The notes under the pieces are model-generated. The model was not told the DNA's origin and made no database searches. It saw only the letters and a program-made list of their open reading frames with translations. From Asterias rubens (lineage: Eukaryota; Echinodermata; Asteroidea; Forcipulatida; Asteriidae), in NCBI RefSeq assembly GCF_902459465.1, contig NC_047076.1, forward strand, positions 7,882,146 to 7,946,145: 64,000 nucleotides of DNA, written 5' to 3'. Made by a program: the position numbers and the translations under genes. Of this stretch, positions 42,854 to 55,479 are shown piece after piece. Numbering within the stretch: position 1 is the stretch's first letter; each line of letters starts with the position of its first letter.

Positions 42854-45800
42854 GTTTGTTAAAATATTTAGATATATGATTGCTTTGTTTTTTTGTGTTA
42901 TTTAAATGCAAAGCCAAGGGAAAAATAGAAATTGGAAGTCTGTACGGAGGGTCTCCTGTACAGAATTTGCCCAGTTTCCGGACACGCGCAACTGACTCGC
43001 TCAAACAAAGGAGCCTCAATGCCTAAACCAATTAAAGCTGTCTAGTTCTGTTTAATTCATGAATTACTAGATTGTTGAATCAATTTTGTACCCAGTCTCA
43101 TGCACAATGCAAGTAATTGTGTGCCATTACCCAACTATGCTCTTGACACATTTGTATGCGTGAATAAAAAAGGGAAAAATAAAAAAAACTCAATTATGTT
43201 AATTGCTTTGGTAGAACTAGACGAGGAACCCTAGACCATTTCCTTCCTTCATTGATACTTACTACGACTGGAAACATTTCTGTATATTCAACTGTTACTT
43301 AAAGACAGTGGACACTATTGGCAATTGTCAAAGACCAGTCTTCTCTCTTACTGTATCTCAACATGTGCATAAAATAACAAACCTGTGAAAATTTGAGGGA
43401 TAACTTTCCGTATGGCGCCACCACTTTTTCACTCATATTTACAGAAAGGGATATCTCATTGAGGTAAATTAAATACTATATTATTTCATATCGAATGAAA
43501 AAGTGGTGGCGCCAGACGGAAACTTTTCCAATTTGAGCTCGATTGGTCGTCGAAGTTGCGATCGAGATATGAATGAAATTAAAAAAAACTTGTCACATGA
43601 AGTTGTGTGCTTTTAGATGCTTTATTTGGAGACCTCAAGTTCTAAACTTGAGGTCTCAAAATCAATTTGTGGAAAATAACTTCTTTCTCGAAAACAAAGT
43701 CACTTCAGAGGGAGCCGTTTCTCACAATATTTTATACTAGTAAAGAAAGTAGTATCAACCTCTCATCATTACTCGTTACCAAGTGAGGTTTTATGCTGAT
43801 AATTATTTTGAGTAATTGCCAATGCAATAGTGTCCACGCACGGCCTTTAATATTAAATAAGCGGACACAGAAATGTTACCTGTCCCGTAGTCGTAGACTA
43901 AATTAAAAATTAAGTCTTACCACTGTTTTTCAGTCCCTTAAATCTCAATCTAATCACACTTCACGTGCCAATGGTATTGACTAATGTTCCTCAATATCTG
44001 CATTATGTAAAAACTCATTAACGAGTCTTAGAACCTTGGCGCTCACCGGCTCATGCTAGTTGCAAAGGTAACCCTCCTCCTGACGGTAGGAGGGTTACGT
44101 TATCACGAACTAGGCTTGACATATGAATGCTTGATTGTAGATTTGAGGTTCACAAAGATGTTTGCATGTTTCTATTAGTTAAATTTAAAACAAATGTATA
44201 TTTTATTAATTTTTCATTAGGCCCCTATACAAAATACAATGAATATATCCTTATCATTGATCCTTTCCTGTTGTAGGCCTAATTGTTTATTTTACATAAT
44301 TTTGTATTGTGTCCCCCTTAAAAAAATACAGAAAATTGTGTTCAAATGGTTAAAATTACATGATGGGAAACATTAAAAATGCACAACAAATACTTTACTG
44401 AGTGCTCTCACATCCCAAGGTTTTTTCAAGTTTGGACAAAGTAGGCTGTATTTTTTCCCTTAGTTTTTAAAGTTCAGACATTTCTGTTGTGACAAGTTTT
44501 TCCTGATTTTTACCACTTCCCCAAAACAAAGCACACATCAAGGTTACATACGTATATCCGATGTGTAATGAATCAATCACGACTGGTCACTTAAACGTTC
44601 AAACGTCATAAAGAAATCCTTTTCCCTAAAACAAATAAAAAGTTATCAAAGACTGTTACAGTTGTTCTACATTGTACTTCATCCCTGTTTTGAATTCTGG
44701 TTGTGTGTTTGGTGGACTTTGAGTTACAATTTTAAGTTAAGAAAGTTTGTTATTTGAATGCAATGTTTAGGTCCTTTTGCAAGATATTAATAGGCCTACA
44801 TGTTGCGCTTTACTGCCCTGTGATTTTCATCATAGTGTCTGGGTGTTATTTTGAAACCCTGTTTTTAATTTGAATACCCTGGTTTAAATTTGAACACCCT
44901 GTAACACATGTATGTTGTATTAAAGGCAGTGGACACTATTGGTAATTACTCAACATAATTATCATCATAAAACCTTTCTTGATTACGAGTAATGGGGAGG
45001 GGTTGATAGTATTTAACATTGTGAGAAACAGCTCCCTCTAAAGTGACATATTTCGAGAAAGAAGTAATTTTCCACGAATTTTATTTCGAGACCTCAAGTT
45101 CAGAATTTGAGGTCTCGAAATCAAGCATCCGAAATCGCACAACTTCGTATGACAATGGTGTTTTTTCTTTCATTGTTATCTCGCAACTCCGACGACCGAT
45201 TGAGCTCAAATTTGTACAGGTTTGTCATTTTATGCATATGTTGAGATACACCAACTGTGAAGACTAGTCTTTGACAATTACCAATAGTGTCCACTGTCTT
45301 TAAAGTGAACAATTTGGACACCCAAAATTTCCAGCAAATTTGGACACCCTTTTTTTTTACCAAATCCTGGCTAAAACTTTTACTTTCATCCCGTTCTAGG
45401 TGTATACGATCAATCAGGAGTCTCGCTACTTGCTGGTCCAGGGAGTGCCTGCCATCAACGTCACCGATGAGCTGTTGAAACGTATGTCACTGTATGGCAC
45501 AATAGAAGAGTACAAGATACTAGAGGAATATCCAGCTGAGGCCTTCACCAAGGTGTATTGGGTCAAATATGCAAACATACAAGCAGCAAGGTATAATAGA
45601 ACAGAATTGCAAAGGTTGAATCCCACCTGAGTAATATGTCTGTGATTTTGCTTATAGAACTCGGGGAAAGTACTGAGTATACAGTGCTTACACAAATTGG
45701 TGTATGGGTGAATTCAAAATTGCTATTCTTTACGATTGCCACACCTACATTCCAACATACCATAGTCTATATGTGCCAAGGAACAATACACAGAACAAAA

Positions 45801-48800
45801 TAAAGAATACTGGGAACCCTGGCCTCAGAACAATTAATAAACTGTTACTACACGTCAAACAATACAACTAAAAACGGACTTGGCTGCTTGACCAACGTTT
45901 CACGAACTGAAAAGACTAAGGAATTTCTTGCTACAAACACTAAAATTTTAGTGTGTTCGGTACAAAAATGGAAATTAACCTTGACACACTTGGTCAATGG
46001 TCACTGGCAATTTGTTTCATTCCTTGGACCGTCTCAGCTCCATTGAGAATATACAGCTTGTGCTGCCATGTTAAAGGCAGTGGACACTATTGGTAATTGT
46101 CAAAGACTAGCCTTCACAGTTGGTGTATCTCAACATATGCATAAAATAACTAACCTGTGAAAATTTGAGCTCAATCGGCCATCGCACTTGCAAGATAATA
46201 ATGAAAGAATAAAACACCCTTGTCACACAAAGTTGTGTGCGTTTAGATGGTTGATTTCGAGACCTCAGGTTCTAAATCTGAGGTCTCTAAAATCAAATTC
46301 GTGGAAAATTACTTCTTTCTCGAAAACTCTGGCACTTCAGAGGGAGCCGTTTCTCACAATGTTTTATACCATCAACCTCTCCCCATTAATCGTCACCAAG
46401 ACAGGTTTTATGCTAATAACTATTTTGAGTAATTACCAATAGTGTCCACTGCCTTTAAGGCACCAAGATAAATCAATCATGAGAACCATCTCTACTGCTT
46501 ACAACAACAGATCTTGGATTCGGTGACCTAGACCGCTTTGCCACAACTTGCCAAAACTGTTTCGTGCAGAGCTACTTATTGTACTTAAAGCCTCTATGAA
46601 ATTGGGCTCTAATATTTTTGTAATTTGTTGTGCTAGAATGTGCAAGAGGAAGCTTGATGACCAACCATTTTATGGAGGAACCCTCCACATATGCTACGCT
46701 CCTGAGTATGAATCCACTGAAGACACGAGACTCAAGCTCCAGGAGAGACGTAAAGACGTCGCACGGCGGCTGAGAAAACTCCAGCCGGGAGGCAACGGTA
46801 AGAATTGTTTTTTTGTCTCTAACTGGACGTATGATGAGGTGACCAATACTAATAATGATAGTGACTTCTTATACAGCGCGCATATCCGTCCCATCTAAAG
46901 GATGCAGCAATAATAGTCAAGTGTCTTGCTAAAGGACACAAGTGTCACGACTCTCAAATCCACACTCAGCTGAACCCATCACTCAGTACTCGTGCTGAAA
47001 AACAACAGCGGGATCCATGAGTATAGTGGTCATTCGGTACAAGATGACATCCATGAGCAGCAAGCCATGAAGTGGATAATATTGAACGGTCGAACAGTAG
47101 GAGGGTTGACTATGTACTGTGTAGATGCCCGATACACTTGATAAAACTTGATAAAACATAGTTCTTTATTCACTGCTAATTGTTTTGTTCATTTGTTTGG
47201 ATTTGGAAATAAAGTGAATTGAATTGAATTGAATATCAACTGAAAAAGTTTTGCAGACTGGCCTAGTGTATCTATTGATCAAAACCACAGTGGATGATGA
47301 TATTGAATGGTCGGACAGTGGGAGGGTTAAGCTAGCAATTGGACATTTTGCATCAAGCACGTTGAATATTAAGTTTGTTTTAATAAGGTAATACCATAAA
47401 AAAATAACAATGCCTAAGCAACTCCAAAATGACAGAATGTGCTTTAACAGATGGAAATTTGCATCGTGAATAAAGAATGTTAATTTAGGTTTCACCAATA
47501 TATAGGCCTACACTGATGTGTGTTAGCACTGTATGTACCCAGTACTTTCTCGAGCTCTGTGAAAACAAAATCCCAGGCATATTACTCTAGTTGGCAGGAC
47601 ACTGCTTTAGAATCGCAAAGGTCGTGGGTTTGAATCCCAGCTGAGTAATACACCTGTGAGTTTTTTCACAGGGATAAGAAATTTCAAACTTTTATCTGAA
47701 TTCAGATTTGTTTGTAGTTGCTCTGTTAATGTTCCACGAATTTGATTTCGTAACCTCAGATTTAGAATTTGAGGTCTCGAAATCAAGCATCTGAAAGCAC
47801 ACATCTTCGTGTGACAAGGGTGTTTTTTCTTTTATAGTTATCTCGCAACTTCGACGACCAATTGAGCTCAAATTTTCACAGGTTTGTTATTTTATGCTAT
47901 GTTGAGATGCACTAAGTGAGAAGACTGGTCTTTGACAGCTACCACTAGTGTCCAGTGTCTCTAAAAATAAATGCTGCTGTTTGATTGACTTCTCTAGCAC
48001 TGAGGATACTGCTCCAAGAAGCTCCTTGGAATCTATAACTCCAGGGGTTACCAAACCAGGGGGAAATGCCTTCATTTCAATATACCTACTTAAATTTAGA
48101 TTGTAGTTTCAGACTTGTTTGTAAGAAATTACTCTCATCCTTGTTTACATTGTGTTTATTGTTGTTGTTTTTAGCGGACGTACCACATACTGCTGGGCAA
48201 GATCATTCTTCATCTTCATCAACACAAGACAATGCACCTATAGCATCAAAGTCAGACACCCCAGCTCCCACATATCTGGACTCAAGCAAAAGCCAACACA
48301 TTGGCCCAAGGAAACCAGACTCTACCATCACCAAACCACCGAATACATCCATAGACTCTAGTGCTGCCGTTAAACAAGAAGTACCACTGCATCTGCCAGC
48401 CCCTCCCAAAGTCCTCCCCACTTGGGAATGGGAGAAACCATTAACATCACATGACCAGTTTCCCCGGTTACCAACGGCGCATGCAACATTACCCCTCAAT
48501 TACAATCCATACCCTGACGACTACAAGCCACATGATGTTGAGGCGTCACAAGAGGGCGCCAGTCATCGAAATGCTACATCTGAAATAAATCCACCGCTAA
48601 GGTCAAACATATTGAAAGATTCAACGGCGGACACAAGTGGGTTGAACTTCCTGAAAACGGGAGCGAGGCCAAAGTTCAAACTCAAACAGGACAGGCGACG
48701 AGTGGGAGAAGCAAGGCCGAACCAGCCGACATTTCTTGAGCGTGTTGCATGGCGCGAGGGCGCCGTAAACGAACCGGAAGCAGGGACACGACCGGACGTG

Positions 48801-51800
48801 TCAGATGATCGAAGAGCTCAGCTAGCTCACCTCAAGAGACCCTATCAGAATCAATTTCCCGTACCCAGTACATCTGATCAGGTCCCACCAAACGCGGAAT
48901 TGACCTCCTCACTTATACGACACCCGCTGGTCAAGCGTAAACACCCTGCGGATTGTCCACAGCCCTTTCTCGTAGCAGAGACACGGTTCCAGGGTGAACT
49001 GCAAATGCCTCAGTCTGAGCAGTGGAAGGAGGGAGGGTTTGGGGTGTTACCCAGAATGGATTTGCCCCCAACCATGCCAACCATGAGCGAATCCTCGTTT
49101 GATAGGATGGTGCACAATTTTCCACAACAACAAAGAAATGTAAGTATTCTCAAATTTTGTCTTCATAAGCGCAGTAAATGCATTCAGGATTAAAATCTTG
49201 TTAACAATATTAAAATTGAAGTAATTTAAGAATCCAAATTACTTCATGCAGCCACATTTTATACAGCCACATTATACACATTTTTTACACAGCCCAATGA
49301 AAGAGGTATTTTAAGTACAATTCATAAATACCTCGGACAGTTTCTCTATTCCTATTGGTGGAGAGCGCGTCACGTGGGGGTGTTTAAACCGTTGATAATG
49401 ACCAGTGTTTATAACCGGTTGTCCGTACTAGTCTTGATGCAAGACGTTTCTTGTTAAGGGCGATGCAGGCACTGTCGGTGAGTTGGCTGCGCTGTGTGTG
49501 AAAGGAAAACCAGCGAATATGCACCAAGACTATATGCGCATGCACACGAACGTAACCGAAAAACACACGCGTACGAACATCGTACATGTGCATACTGAAC
49601 ATATGGAGGTGGAAACAGAGCTCAAGCACTTGGAAACGGATAGGTTTTACAGAGTTTCTTACTTATTACGCCTTTTAGCCAAAAAGGTATTTATGAAGGG
49701 GAATCAAAGTGTGTTGAATCGGTTTTCAACTAGTGGTTTAAACCCGCCGAGGCCTGGTTCTTGATAATTTACCTTGACTTCATCTCGGTAAAATTATCAA
49801 GAACCATGCCTCATTGGGATTAAACCACTAGTTGTAAACCTCTTCACCACACATTGATTCCCTTATTTGAAACTTGGCATGGCGGAAGTACATTCAGGTG
49901 AGGTGTGCAGTGCAGTGGTGGCAGTATTGTAAGCAAGTCATTTTTCATCTAGTCAAGTCAAGTCGCAAGTCATCTTTGTCCAAGTCGAGTCAAGTCGCAA
50001 GTCAACAAAATCGAGTCCAAGTCACCGTTGCGAGTCAACAACACTGAGTGGTGGTTCTGAGAAGAACTGGCGGCTGTTAACTCAACGTCTTGATCAGTCT
50101 GCTCTAATCAGCTTACATTTTGTGATGATCGCCCTGTTTGGTTTTGATCAACCTTTGATATGAAGAAAGGGGCATGTGAAAACTTGTTCAGGTGTTATTT
50201 GTGTAACTCTTGAATTCATTTGGAAATTATGATACTTAATGTTAAAATTCCCAAATGACTGATGTAACATCATGCCTGACAGGAAATGCCCTGGAAAGAA
50301 ACAAGATCACCTTTTCTGTACAAACAAGTTTATGCCTACGTGTAGATAGTAGATACCGTCCCTTGAACTTTGCTCATGAAAAGGCACAGCAATTTCGTTT
50401 TTGTATGGGGCACTGGTAGTCAAATTTGTATTGAAACCTTGCGAAGGGCACCACAACAAAAGCACAGAGCACCATATCAATTACTGTTGGTGATGCGAGT
50501 AATTTTGAGGACTGCTATTATGGTCTCATAGCAAAACCCATTAGCCAAAGTATTTTTTGAAGATAAACGTTTTGTAGCACAAGGAGATACATGTCTATAT
50601 GTGGTTCCCACAGTCCTCAAATTCATTTTTAAGCATAAGACAACAATTTTAATGCGGGGCCTACTCTGAGGAAATGAGTCATAACATTTTGGAGGAAAAT
50701 GAGATGTTTACTTTACAAGAGAAAATGTCTGGCTGACATTCTAGTTGTAATGTTTCTTGATATATTTTTGTATAGAGAATAGTAACAAATTGATTTGTTA
50801 AGATAGCAGAGAATAGTTACAAACTTATGAACTAAGATAACATTTGATATCACATGAGCTCTTGTGGTAGCAGTTCGTGGTGTGATAGCGGTTACTGGAA
50901 TGATAGCGCCCTCTTGTGGCGAGTGGTCCTTGGGGTGGTAGCGGTTTATAGCGATTATAAATGTTGTTACTACACAACTAGACATCTTGGGACCAAGACT
51001 ATCCAAGACCATACTGTATAAAAAACTAAAAATCCAAATTTTTGGACTCTGACAATGATGGTAAGCCTGATCCCAGTTTATTAGTGCAGTCGTCAGTGCA
51101 ACTCAATATGAAAACTCAACACCCAAACTGTTGGACTCTGATTATTGTGGTATGGTATGCCTGACCCAATGTAAAGTATGATCAGTTTACTAATTTAACA
51201 GAATCAAGCAAAACATGCAGTTGGATTTTGAAAGGTTAGGGGTCGTTATGGTCAAAGCGTAGTGCCTCAAATAGGGAAACTTGTTTTTCTAAATGGAAAC
51301 TCCAGTGGCACCAAGACAATTCAGTGTCCCTAAGGAAATGACCAGGGGCATGGAGTCAATTGCCTTTGTTGCCTCAATGTAGCATCAGGCCTCCTTTTGG
51401 TTTAGTATCATTCCACTGTTTTGCTTCTTTTCTCAGATATCCTGTATCTCCTTTAAGGTTATGTTGCCGACCCAATTACGTCTTGAGTTACTTTCCCCCC
51501 ATCTGTCCATGCTTACTTGTAACTCCAAGAATTTGGCATTAGTCATTTAAGCCACTTTATGCTGGAGTTATCCTGGCTAAATGATTATTGGCTCCATGAG
51601 AGTGACAATTTATCACTCATGGGGCTTTAAAGGGGCTACAGCATTCACATGACGGCGCAGATGGTTTATCTGCCAGGCACATGGCCAGTTGGTCGCCATG
51701 TGGTGTAATTGAGTAAGGCAAGGAGCCAAGAGTGTATGTCGCTTACAGGGGCAGTCAGGGGTAATGTTGGACTACTTGTCCAATGTCCACTTTTTTAAAT

Positions 51801-52458
51801 TTCTAGCCTACACGTTTTTCGCTCTACTGCTGGAGGAATGCCTCTTCACAAGTTTGCCATTTCTCTCTATCCAGCTGTTTTTTTGCTAAGCAATGCCCAG
51901 GGCTATATTTTGAGTATGTAAAATATTAAAATTGACAAATGTTATAAGAAATGAAATCAAGAGTGCCTAATGCTTCATTTTATTGCATAAATTAAAACCT
52001 GAAAATGTTGGCAACAAATTTGACAAAAGTTGTAATGGGTAAGCATTGCACTTTTATCAAATATTGACTAAGAATTGAGGTTTTTTATTGTGCACAGAAG
52101 AGCCCCAGCTATTGCTTTTTCTTATCATGTTATCCTTGATTTTCTCTCTACATTTTCAAATATTGAAATTTTATGGGGAAAATATTTAAATAAATTAACA
52201 GTATAATATTGGGAAATATTTAGGTTTCATGAAATTGTGAAGTATTATTTGTTACATACTTGTTACAAAATTTGTTTTGTACTTCTACAGCCAACTCAAG
52301 GACCTGGCATAAATGCATTCAATAACGGGGAATACACACAGCCCATGAGAGCGCCTCGACCTGCAGCAGTAGCAGCAGCAGCAGCAGCAGTAGCCGCAGC
52401 AGCCGCCATTGCTGCAGCAGCAGACGGGGAACCAGACTCCAAGCGTCGGAGGATCTAA
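42764..52458 (+). CDS. RBM48: RNA-binding protein 48
   Basis: Exons 42764-42853, 45400-45590, 46637-46797, 48175-49139, 52291-52458: 1575 nt, 524 aa; human RBM48 is about 367 aa, so this one is longer, mostly in the large exon 4. RBM48 with ARMC7 binds the capped 5' end of U6atac in the minor spliceosome. Residues 1-30 end in PAYREGRRERAVK; residues 31-145 are the RRM (VYTINQESRYLLVQGVPA as the RNP2-side strand; FTKVYWVKYANIQAAR, KRKLDDQPFYGGTLHICYAP). These match human RBM48 almost motif by motif. Residues 148-470 are Pro/Ser-rich and poorly conserved; the C-terminus has a polyalanine tract and ends SKRRRI, like the Arg-rich human end. All joins keep phase. The start sits in a YY1-like motif. 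Confidence 0.95.
43299..43850. mobile_element. TTAA MITE family, copy 4 (host of nested MITE)
   Basis: TTAA-agacagtggacactattgg at the left; right end degenerate before TTAA (43847-43850). It is enlarged by the 132-bp insertion at 43398-43529. A small palindrome-internal insertion (actagtaaagaaagtagt) is also seen near 43735. Confidence 0.85.
43398..43529. mobile_element. 132-bp hAT-like MITE nested in a TTAA MITE
   Basis: Starts ggataactttccgtatggcg, ends gacggaaacttttcc, 132 bp, with perfect 8-bp duplications AATTTGAG (43390-43397 and 43530-43537) belonging to the host MITE. Confidence 0.92.
44057..44112. mobile_element. Short derivative of the foldback element
   Basis: tagttgcaaaggtaaccctc and gagggttacgttatcacgaa are the ends of the 16635-17503 element with almost all the interior missing. 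Confidence 0.65.
44920..45303. mobile_element. TTAA MITE family, copy 5
   Basis: TTAA-aggcagtggacactattgg and ccaatagtgtccactgtct-TTAA; it ends about 100 bp before RBM48 exon 2. Confidence 0.87.
45400..45590 (+). CDS. RBM48: RBM48 coding exon 2
   Basis: Acceptor cgttctag. Begins VYTINQESRYLLVQGVPA (RRM first strand) and ends KYANIQAA; donor gtataa, phase 2. Confidence 0.94.
46071..46458. mobile_element. TTAA MITE family, copy 6
   Basis: Intact ends with TTAA on both sides (46071-46074, 46455-46458); in RBM48 intron 2, opposite in interior polarity to copy 5. Confidence 0.88.
46637..46797 (+). CDS. RBM48: RBM48 coding exon 3
   Basis: Acceptor gtgctag. Encodes KRKLDDQPFYGGTLHICYAP, the end of the RRM, then an Arg-rich helix; donor gtaaga, phase 1. 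Confidence 0.94.
47497..47680. mobile_element. tRNA-SINE family fragment
   Basis: cactgatgtgtgttagcact, then aggtcgtgggtttgaatccc (B-box) and cacctgtgagttttttcaca match the palindromic SINE at 27919-28162. Confidence 0.55.
47724..47964. mobile_element. TTAA MITE family, truncated copy
   Basis: Only the right two thirds remain (ccacgaatttgatttcg to agtgtccagtgtctctaaa); the left end is missing next to the SINE fragment. Confidence 0.75.
48175..49139 (+). CDS. RBM48: RBM48 coding exon 4 (large)
   Basis: Acceptor gtttttag, phase 1; begins ADVPHTAGQDHSSSSS. 321 codons, mostly Pro/Ser-rich and probably disordered, with a basic block LNFLKTGARPKFKLKQDRRR. Donor gtaagt, phase 0. The open frame extends further at both ends into intron. 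Confidence 0.9.
49140..52290. other. RBM48 intron 4
   Basis: About 3.15 kb. Inverted repeat at 49727-49842, a caagtcaagtcg-type simple repeat at about 49930-50040, and interspersed repeat fragments near 50380-50500 and 51290-51400. No coding sequence seen. Confidence 0.55.
49727..49842. repeat. Inverted repeat in RBM48 intron 4
   Basis: caactagtggtttaaacccg mirrors the right side (ggattaaaccactagttg), and ggttcttgataatttacc mirrors ggtaaaattatcaagaacc, around a short loop. Confidence 0.75.
52291..52458 (+). CDS. RBM48: RBM48 coding exon 5 and stop
   Basis: Acceptor cttctacag. Starts PTQGPGINAFNNGEY, then an Ala run coded mostly by gca (52370-52425, interrupted by Val and Ile), then DSKRRRI and stop. 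Confidence 0.93.
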   Translation, partial: PTQGPGINAFNNGEYTQPMRAPRPAAVAAAAAAVAAAAAIAAAADGEPDSKRRRI

Positions 52459-52846
52459 ACATTGGACAGCGACAGTTAAGTGAGATTATCAGCATGTTGG
52501 AGGATTTGTCTGATAGTGTAGTTTCAATCCATAAATGTCATAGAGGTCTTTATGTAAACCGCTTTTTTGTGGAGGACAGAAGTTTGCATCTCTTAACCCT
52601 CCTACTATTAGAGTGTTTCTCAAGAAAGCTTTGAACCCATACCTCAATATGCTGCAATAGTGCATGCAGAGCTGGAGATTTTTGGCAACATTCAGGGGGA
52701 TATTTAGAACTACATTCAACATATTCATTTGGGGTTTACCCACATACACCGATGTGTGTTAGCACTGTATACTCAGTACTTTCCTGAGTTCGGTGAAAAA
52801 AATCACAGGCATAAAGTTTCTTTAATCAGTGAGATTTTCAAATGTG

Positions 52847-53232
52847 TTAGAGGCAGTGGACACTATTGGTAATTACTCAAAATAATTATTGGCATAAAAC
52901 CTTTCTTGATTACGAGTAATGGGGAGAGGTTGATAGTATAAAACATTGTGAGAAATGGCTCCCTCTGAAGTGCCATAGTTTTCGAGAAAGAAGTAATTTC
53001 CCACGAATTTGATTTCGAGACCTCAGATTTAGAACTTGAGGTCTCGAAATCAACCATCTAAATGCACACAACTTCGTGTGACAAGGGTGTTTTTTCTTTC
53101 ATTATTATCTCGCAACTTCGATGACCGATTGAGCTCAAATTTTCACAGGTTAGTTATTTTATGCACATGTTGAGATACACCAACTGTGAAGGCTAGTCTT
53201 TGACAATTGCCAATAGTGTCCACTGCCTTTAA
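52847..53232. mobile_element. TTAA MITE family, copy 7
   Basis: ttag-aggcagtggacactattgg (left TTAA mutated) to ccaatagtgtccactgcct-TTAA; about 390 bp downstream of the RBM48 stop, preceded by a tRNA-SINE fragment (52736-52812). Confidence 0.85.
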
Positions 53233-55479
53233 TTAACATGGATAGGTTTGATCATATTCAGGGGTCTGTACAGTGTAGGTCAGTCAGGGAGAGTTGGTTG
53301 CTCTGACCGTGGCATTTTGAGGCATACACAGGCTTTTGTACAGTAAAGACATTGCCCAGTGTGGTAAACTGGAGAAGCCCACGCTAGCTTTGCTCATTTG
53401 CAATGGAATTTTAGCCACTACTGGAAGAGATAAGGTTCTCAATCTTTTGGCAAATTTATGTTGTGGCAATCTGTGGCGCTGATCGACCATTACTAATACA
53501 CTGATAAGAAAGTATGGCATGGGTTAGTTCACCATGACGTGCCGAGCAGACATGGGAGAATTTTAGGCATCTTAGTGTATGCACCTGTAGACCTTTCTAC
53601 TTGTATAGACCTTTCTCATACTGCCACCATCTTGGTCATGTTCCCTGTTTCCATAACAGTAATGAATGCCAACATTCATTGTGCAAACACGGCACCAGAC
53701 TATTATTTTGTCAATCGTTTGGTTACAATGAGTTGGAATAGAGTAAAATCAAGATGGCCACACCTAAATAAAGGTCTATTGCTACGTCACAGCCCGAAAC
53801 TGTAGAAAGCTCTATGCAAAACAAAAACGGATGGCCACAGTTTGTAATAATGTCATAGCGTTGCCTAACAACCTTTTTGTGCTTACTTACTGCGATGTTC
53901 CATTTCATAGCGCTACTAACAGTAAGCACATGAAAAGGCATTCTAACCTTTCGGTGCTTACTGTGTGAAAACGAATGATTTAACAATACAATCCATGGGA
54001 AATGCACAACATGGCCACCTAGCCTGTGAAATACGCTTATGCTTAAGCAAATTTTTTTGCTATAGTTGGCTTGAAAATCTGCTTACTGTTATAAGCAAGC
54101 AGCTCAATAAAAATAGGCCTTGGTCTTAGCTTTGGTTGCCTTTTTTCTGTCAGACCCAACAAAAATTTGCTTAGCATGGAGTTTCTACCTCGATAAAAAC
54201 AGGATTACCACCCAAATTTCCACATGATTTTCAGGATAAGCAAACAACAGTTGAATACCAGTAACAAACAGTATGCAACAAATGGAAATGTGGTTGGTAA
54301 ACTTGTTTTTATCAAGGAAGAAATTTCATGCTAAGCAAATTTATGTGCTTAGCAGCTCTATGAAATTGGGCCCAGAACTGGGTGCTTTTTAGCTGGACAT
54401 GTACACTTGAGCTTCAACCGTAATTCTTCTCACTTTGAAGAATCAAGTAATTGTGAAAAGATAAGTGGATGTCGGGTTTTATTTAGATGATTTGTTCTTA
54501 AAATTGTAAACATCCTCTGACCTTTGTTTCAAAAACTATATAAGTGTTGATATAACTCTGTCCACGCCCGTCTGTTTGTGAGCATGCAGGAAAGCACAGT
54601 GGCTACGTGATGCTTTTTCATGAAAGCTTAAAAATAACCCAACCTAATACGCAAATAAACCACTTTCGTATCTTCTCCGTGAAAGGGATACATTTTTGAA
54701 AACCCACATCCTGAAAGGATTTTGGTGGCTAATGACCTAGTTTTGTTGTAAATGCGCAGGAAATTAAAGGGAGCAGAGAAACACTTCTATGTGGGTTTGT
54801 TGCCCTAATCCAGGTCACAGGCGTGTGACCCTGTTCACAGTTTCCCATCCGGCTCAGACACCCTGGCAGACAAACCTGACGTCCCCTTAATTATTTACAA
54901 TTAATGGGTCCAAGAAGAACGAGAGTGGGAGAAGAAAGAAAAAAAACATGGAGGCGTGACTCAAAGATTGATTGTAACAGGAAGGGATAGTGATAGGTGT
55001 CTTTATTTGGCAAGGGATGGAAGTGTTTATGGCATGCTAGTTGTAATTATTCTTCTGGGAACTGAACCACTGACGTCTGGTTTCGTGTTGTGGAGGGAAG
55101 GGGGATTATGGGAGTGTTGGGAGAAATGTAGGTTATGGGGTAAATTGGGGGCGTTGTAGACTGCTCGTTGTGGTGTTTTGTGTAGTTGGAACTATGTATG
55201 TTAAGGGGGTTTTGGGGTTAGCTGTGGTGTGTTGGGTTCTGTGAGTTCTACCTTGATGGTATGTGGTTGGGTTTTAACATTTGATGAACAGGGATTATGA
55301 CTTTAAAAGAGGAGGTATTTACGTCTAATTTGAATACATGTATTTATTTACTGTGTTTGTAGGGGGTGCTTTAAGATGGTTACCAGACCTGTAGTAAAAG
55401 GATGGTGCTCTGTGTGTGGTAGTAGAAGGTATTGACCCACCTAGCCTGATAATTTCATCATCACAAAAACCTGGGATGC
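53233..55479. other. Gene-free stretch downstream of RBM48
   Basis: Contains the CTGCTTAAG palindromic repeat at about 54040-54372 and a G/T-rich low-complexity stretch at about 55000-55280. No exon recognised. Confidence 0.5.

Larger units (their letters stand above)
42854..45399. other. RBM48 intron 1
   Basis: About 2.5 kb with the TTAA MITE and its nested 132-bp MITE (43299-43850), a short foldback (44057-44112), an accaccctg-type simple block near 44850-44900 and a further TTAA MITE (44920-45303). No coding sequence. Confidence 0.6.

Noticed and set aside
45121-45363. Recurrent open frames (LRDNNERKNT, SEVSKS and similar) at several loci
   Set aside because: They are the same translation of the TTAA MITE palindrome at each copy, not proteins.
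47999-48058. Possible extra RBM48 exon (TEDTAPRSSLESITPG reading)
   Set aside because: It needs phase 2 from the previous exon, but exon 3 ends in phase 1; joining it gives an early stop. Exon 3 joins 48175 perfectly.
48066-48174. N-terminal extension of the 375-codon open frame as a signal-anchor protein
   Set aside because: The hydrophobic leader is the T-rich polypyrimidine tract of the RBM48 exon 4 acceptor read as protein.
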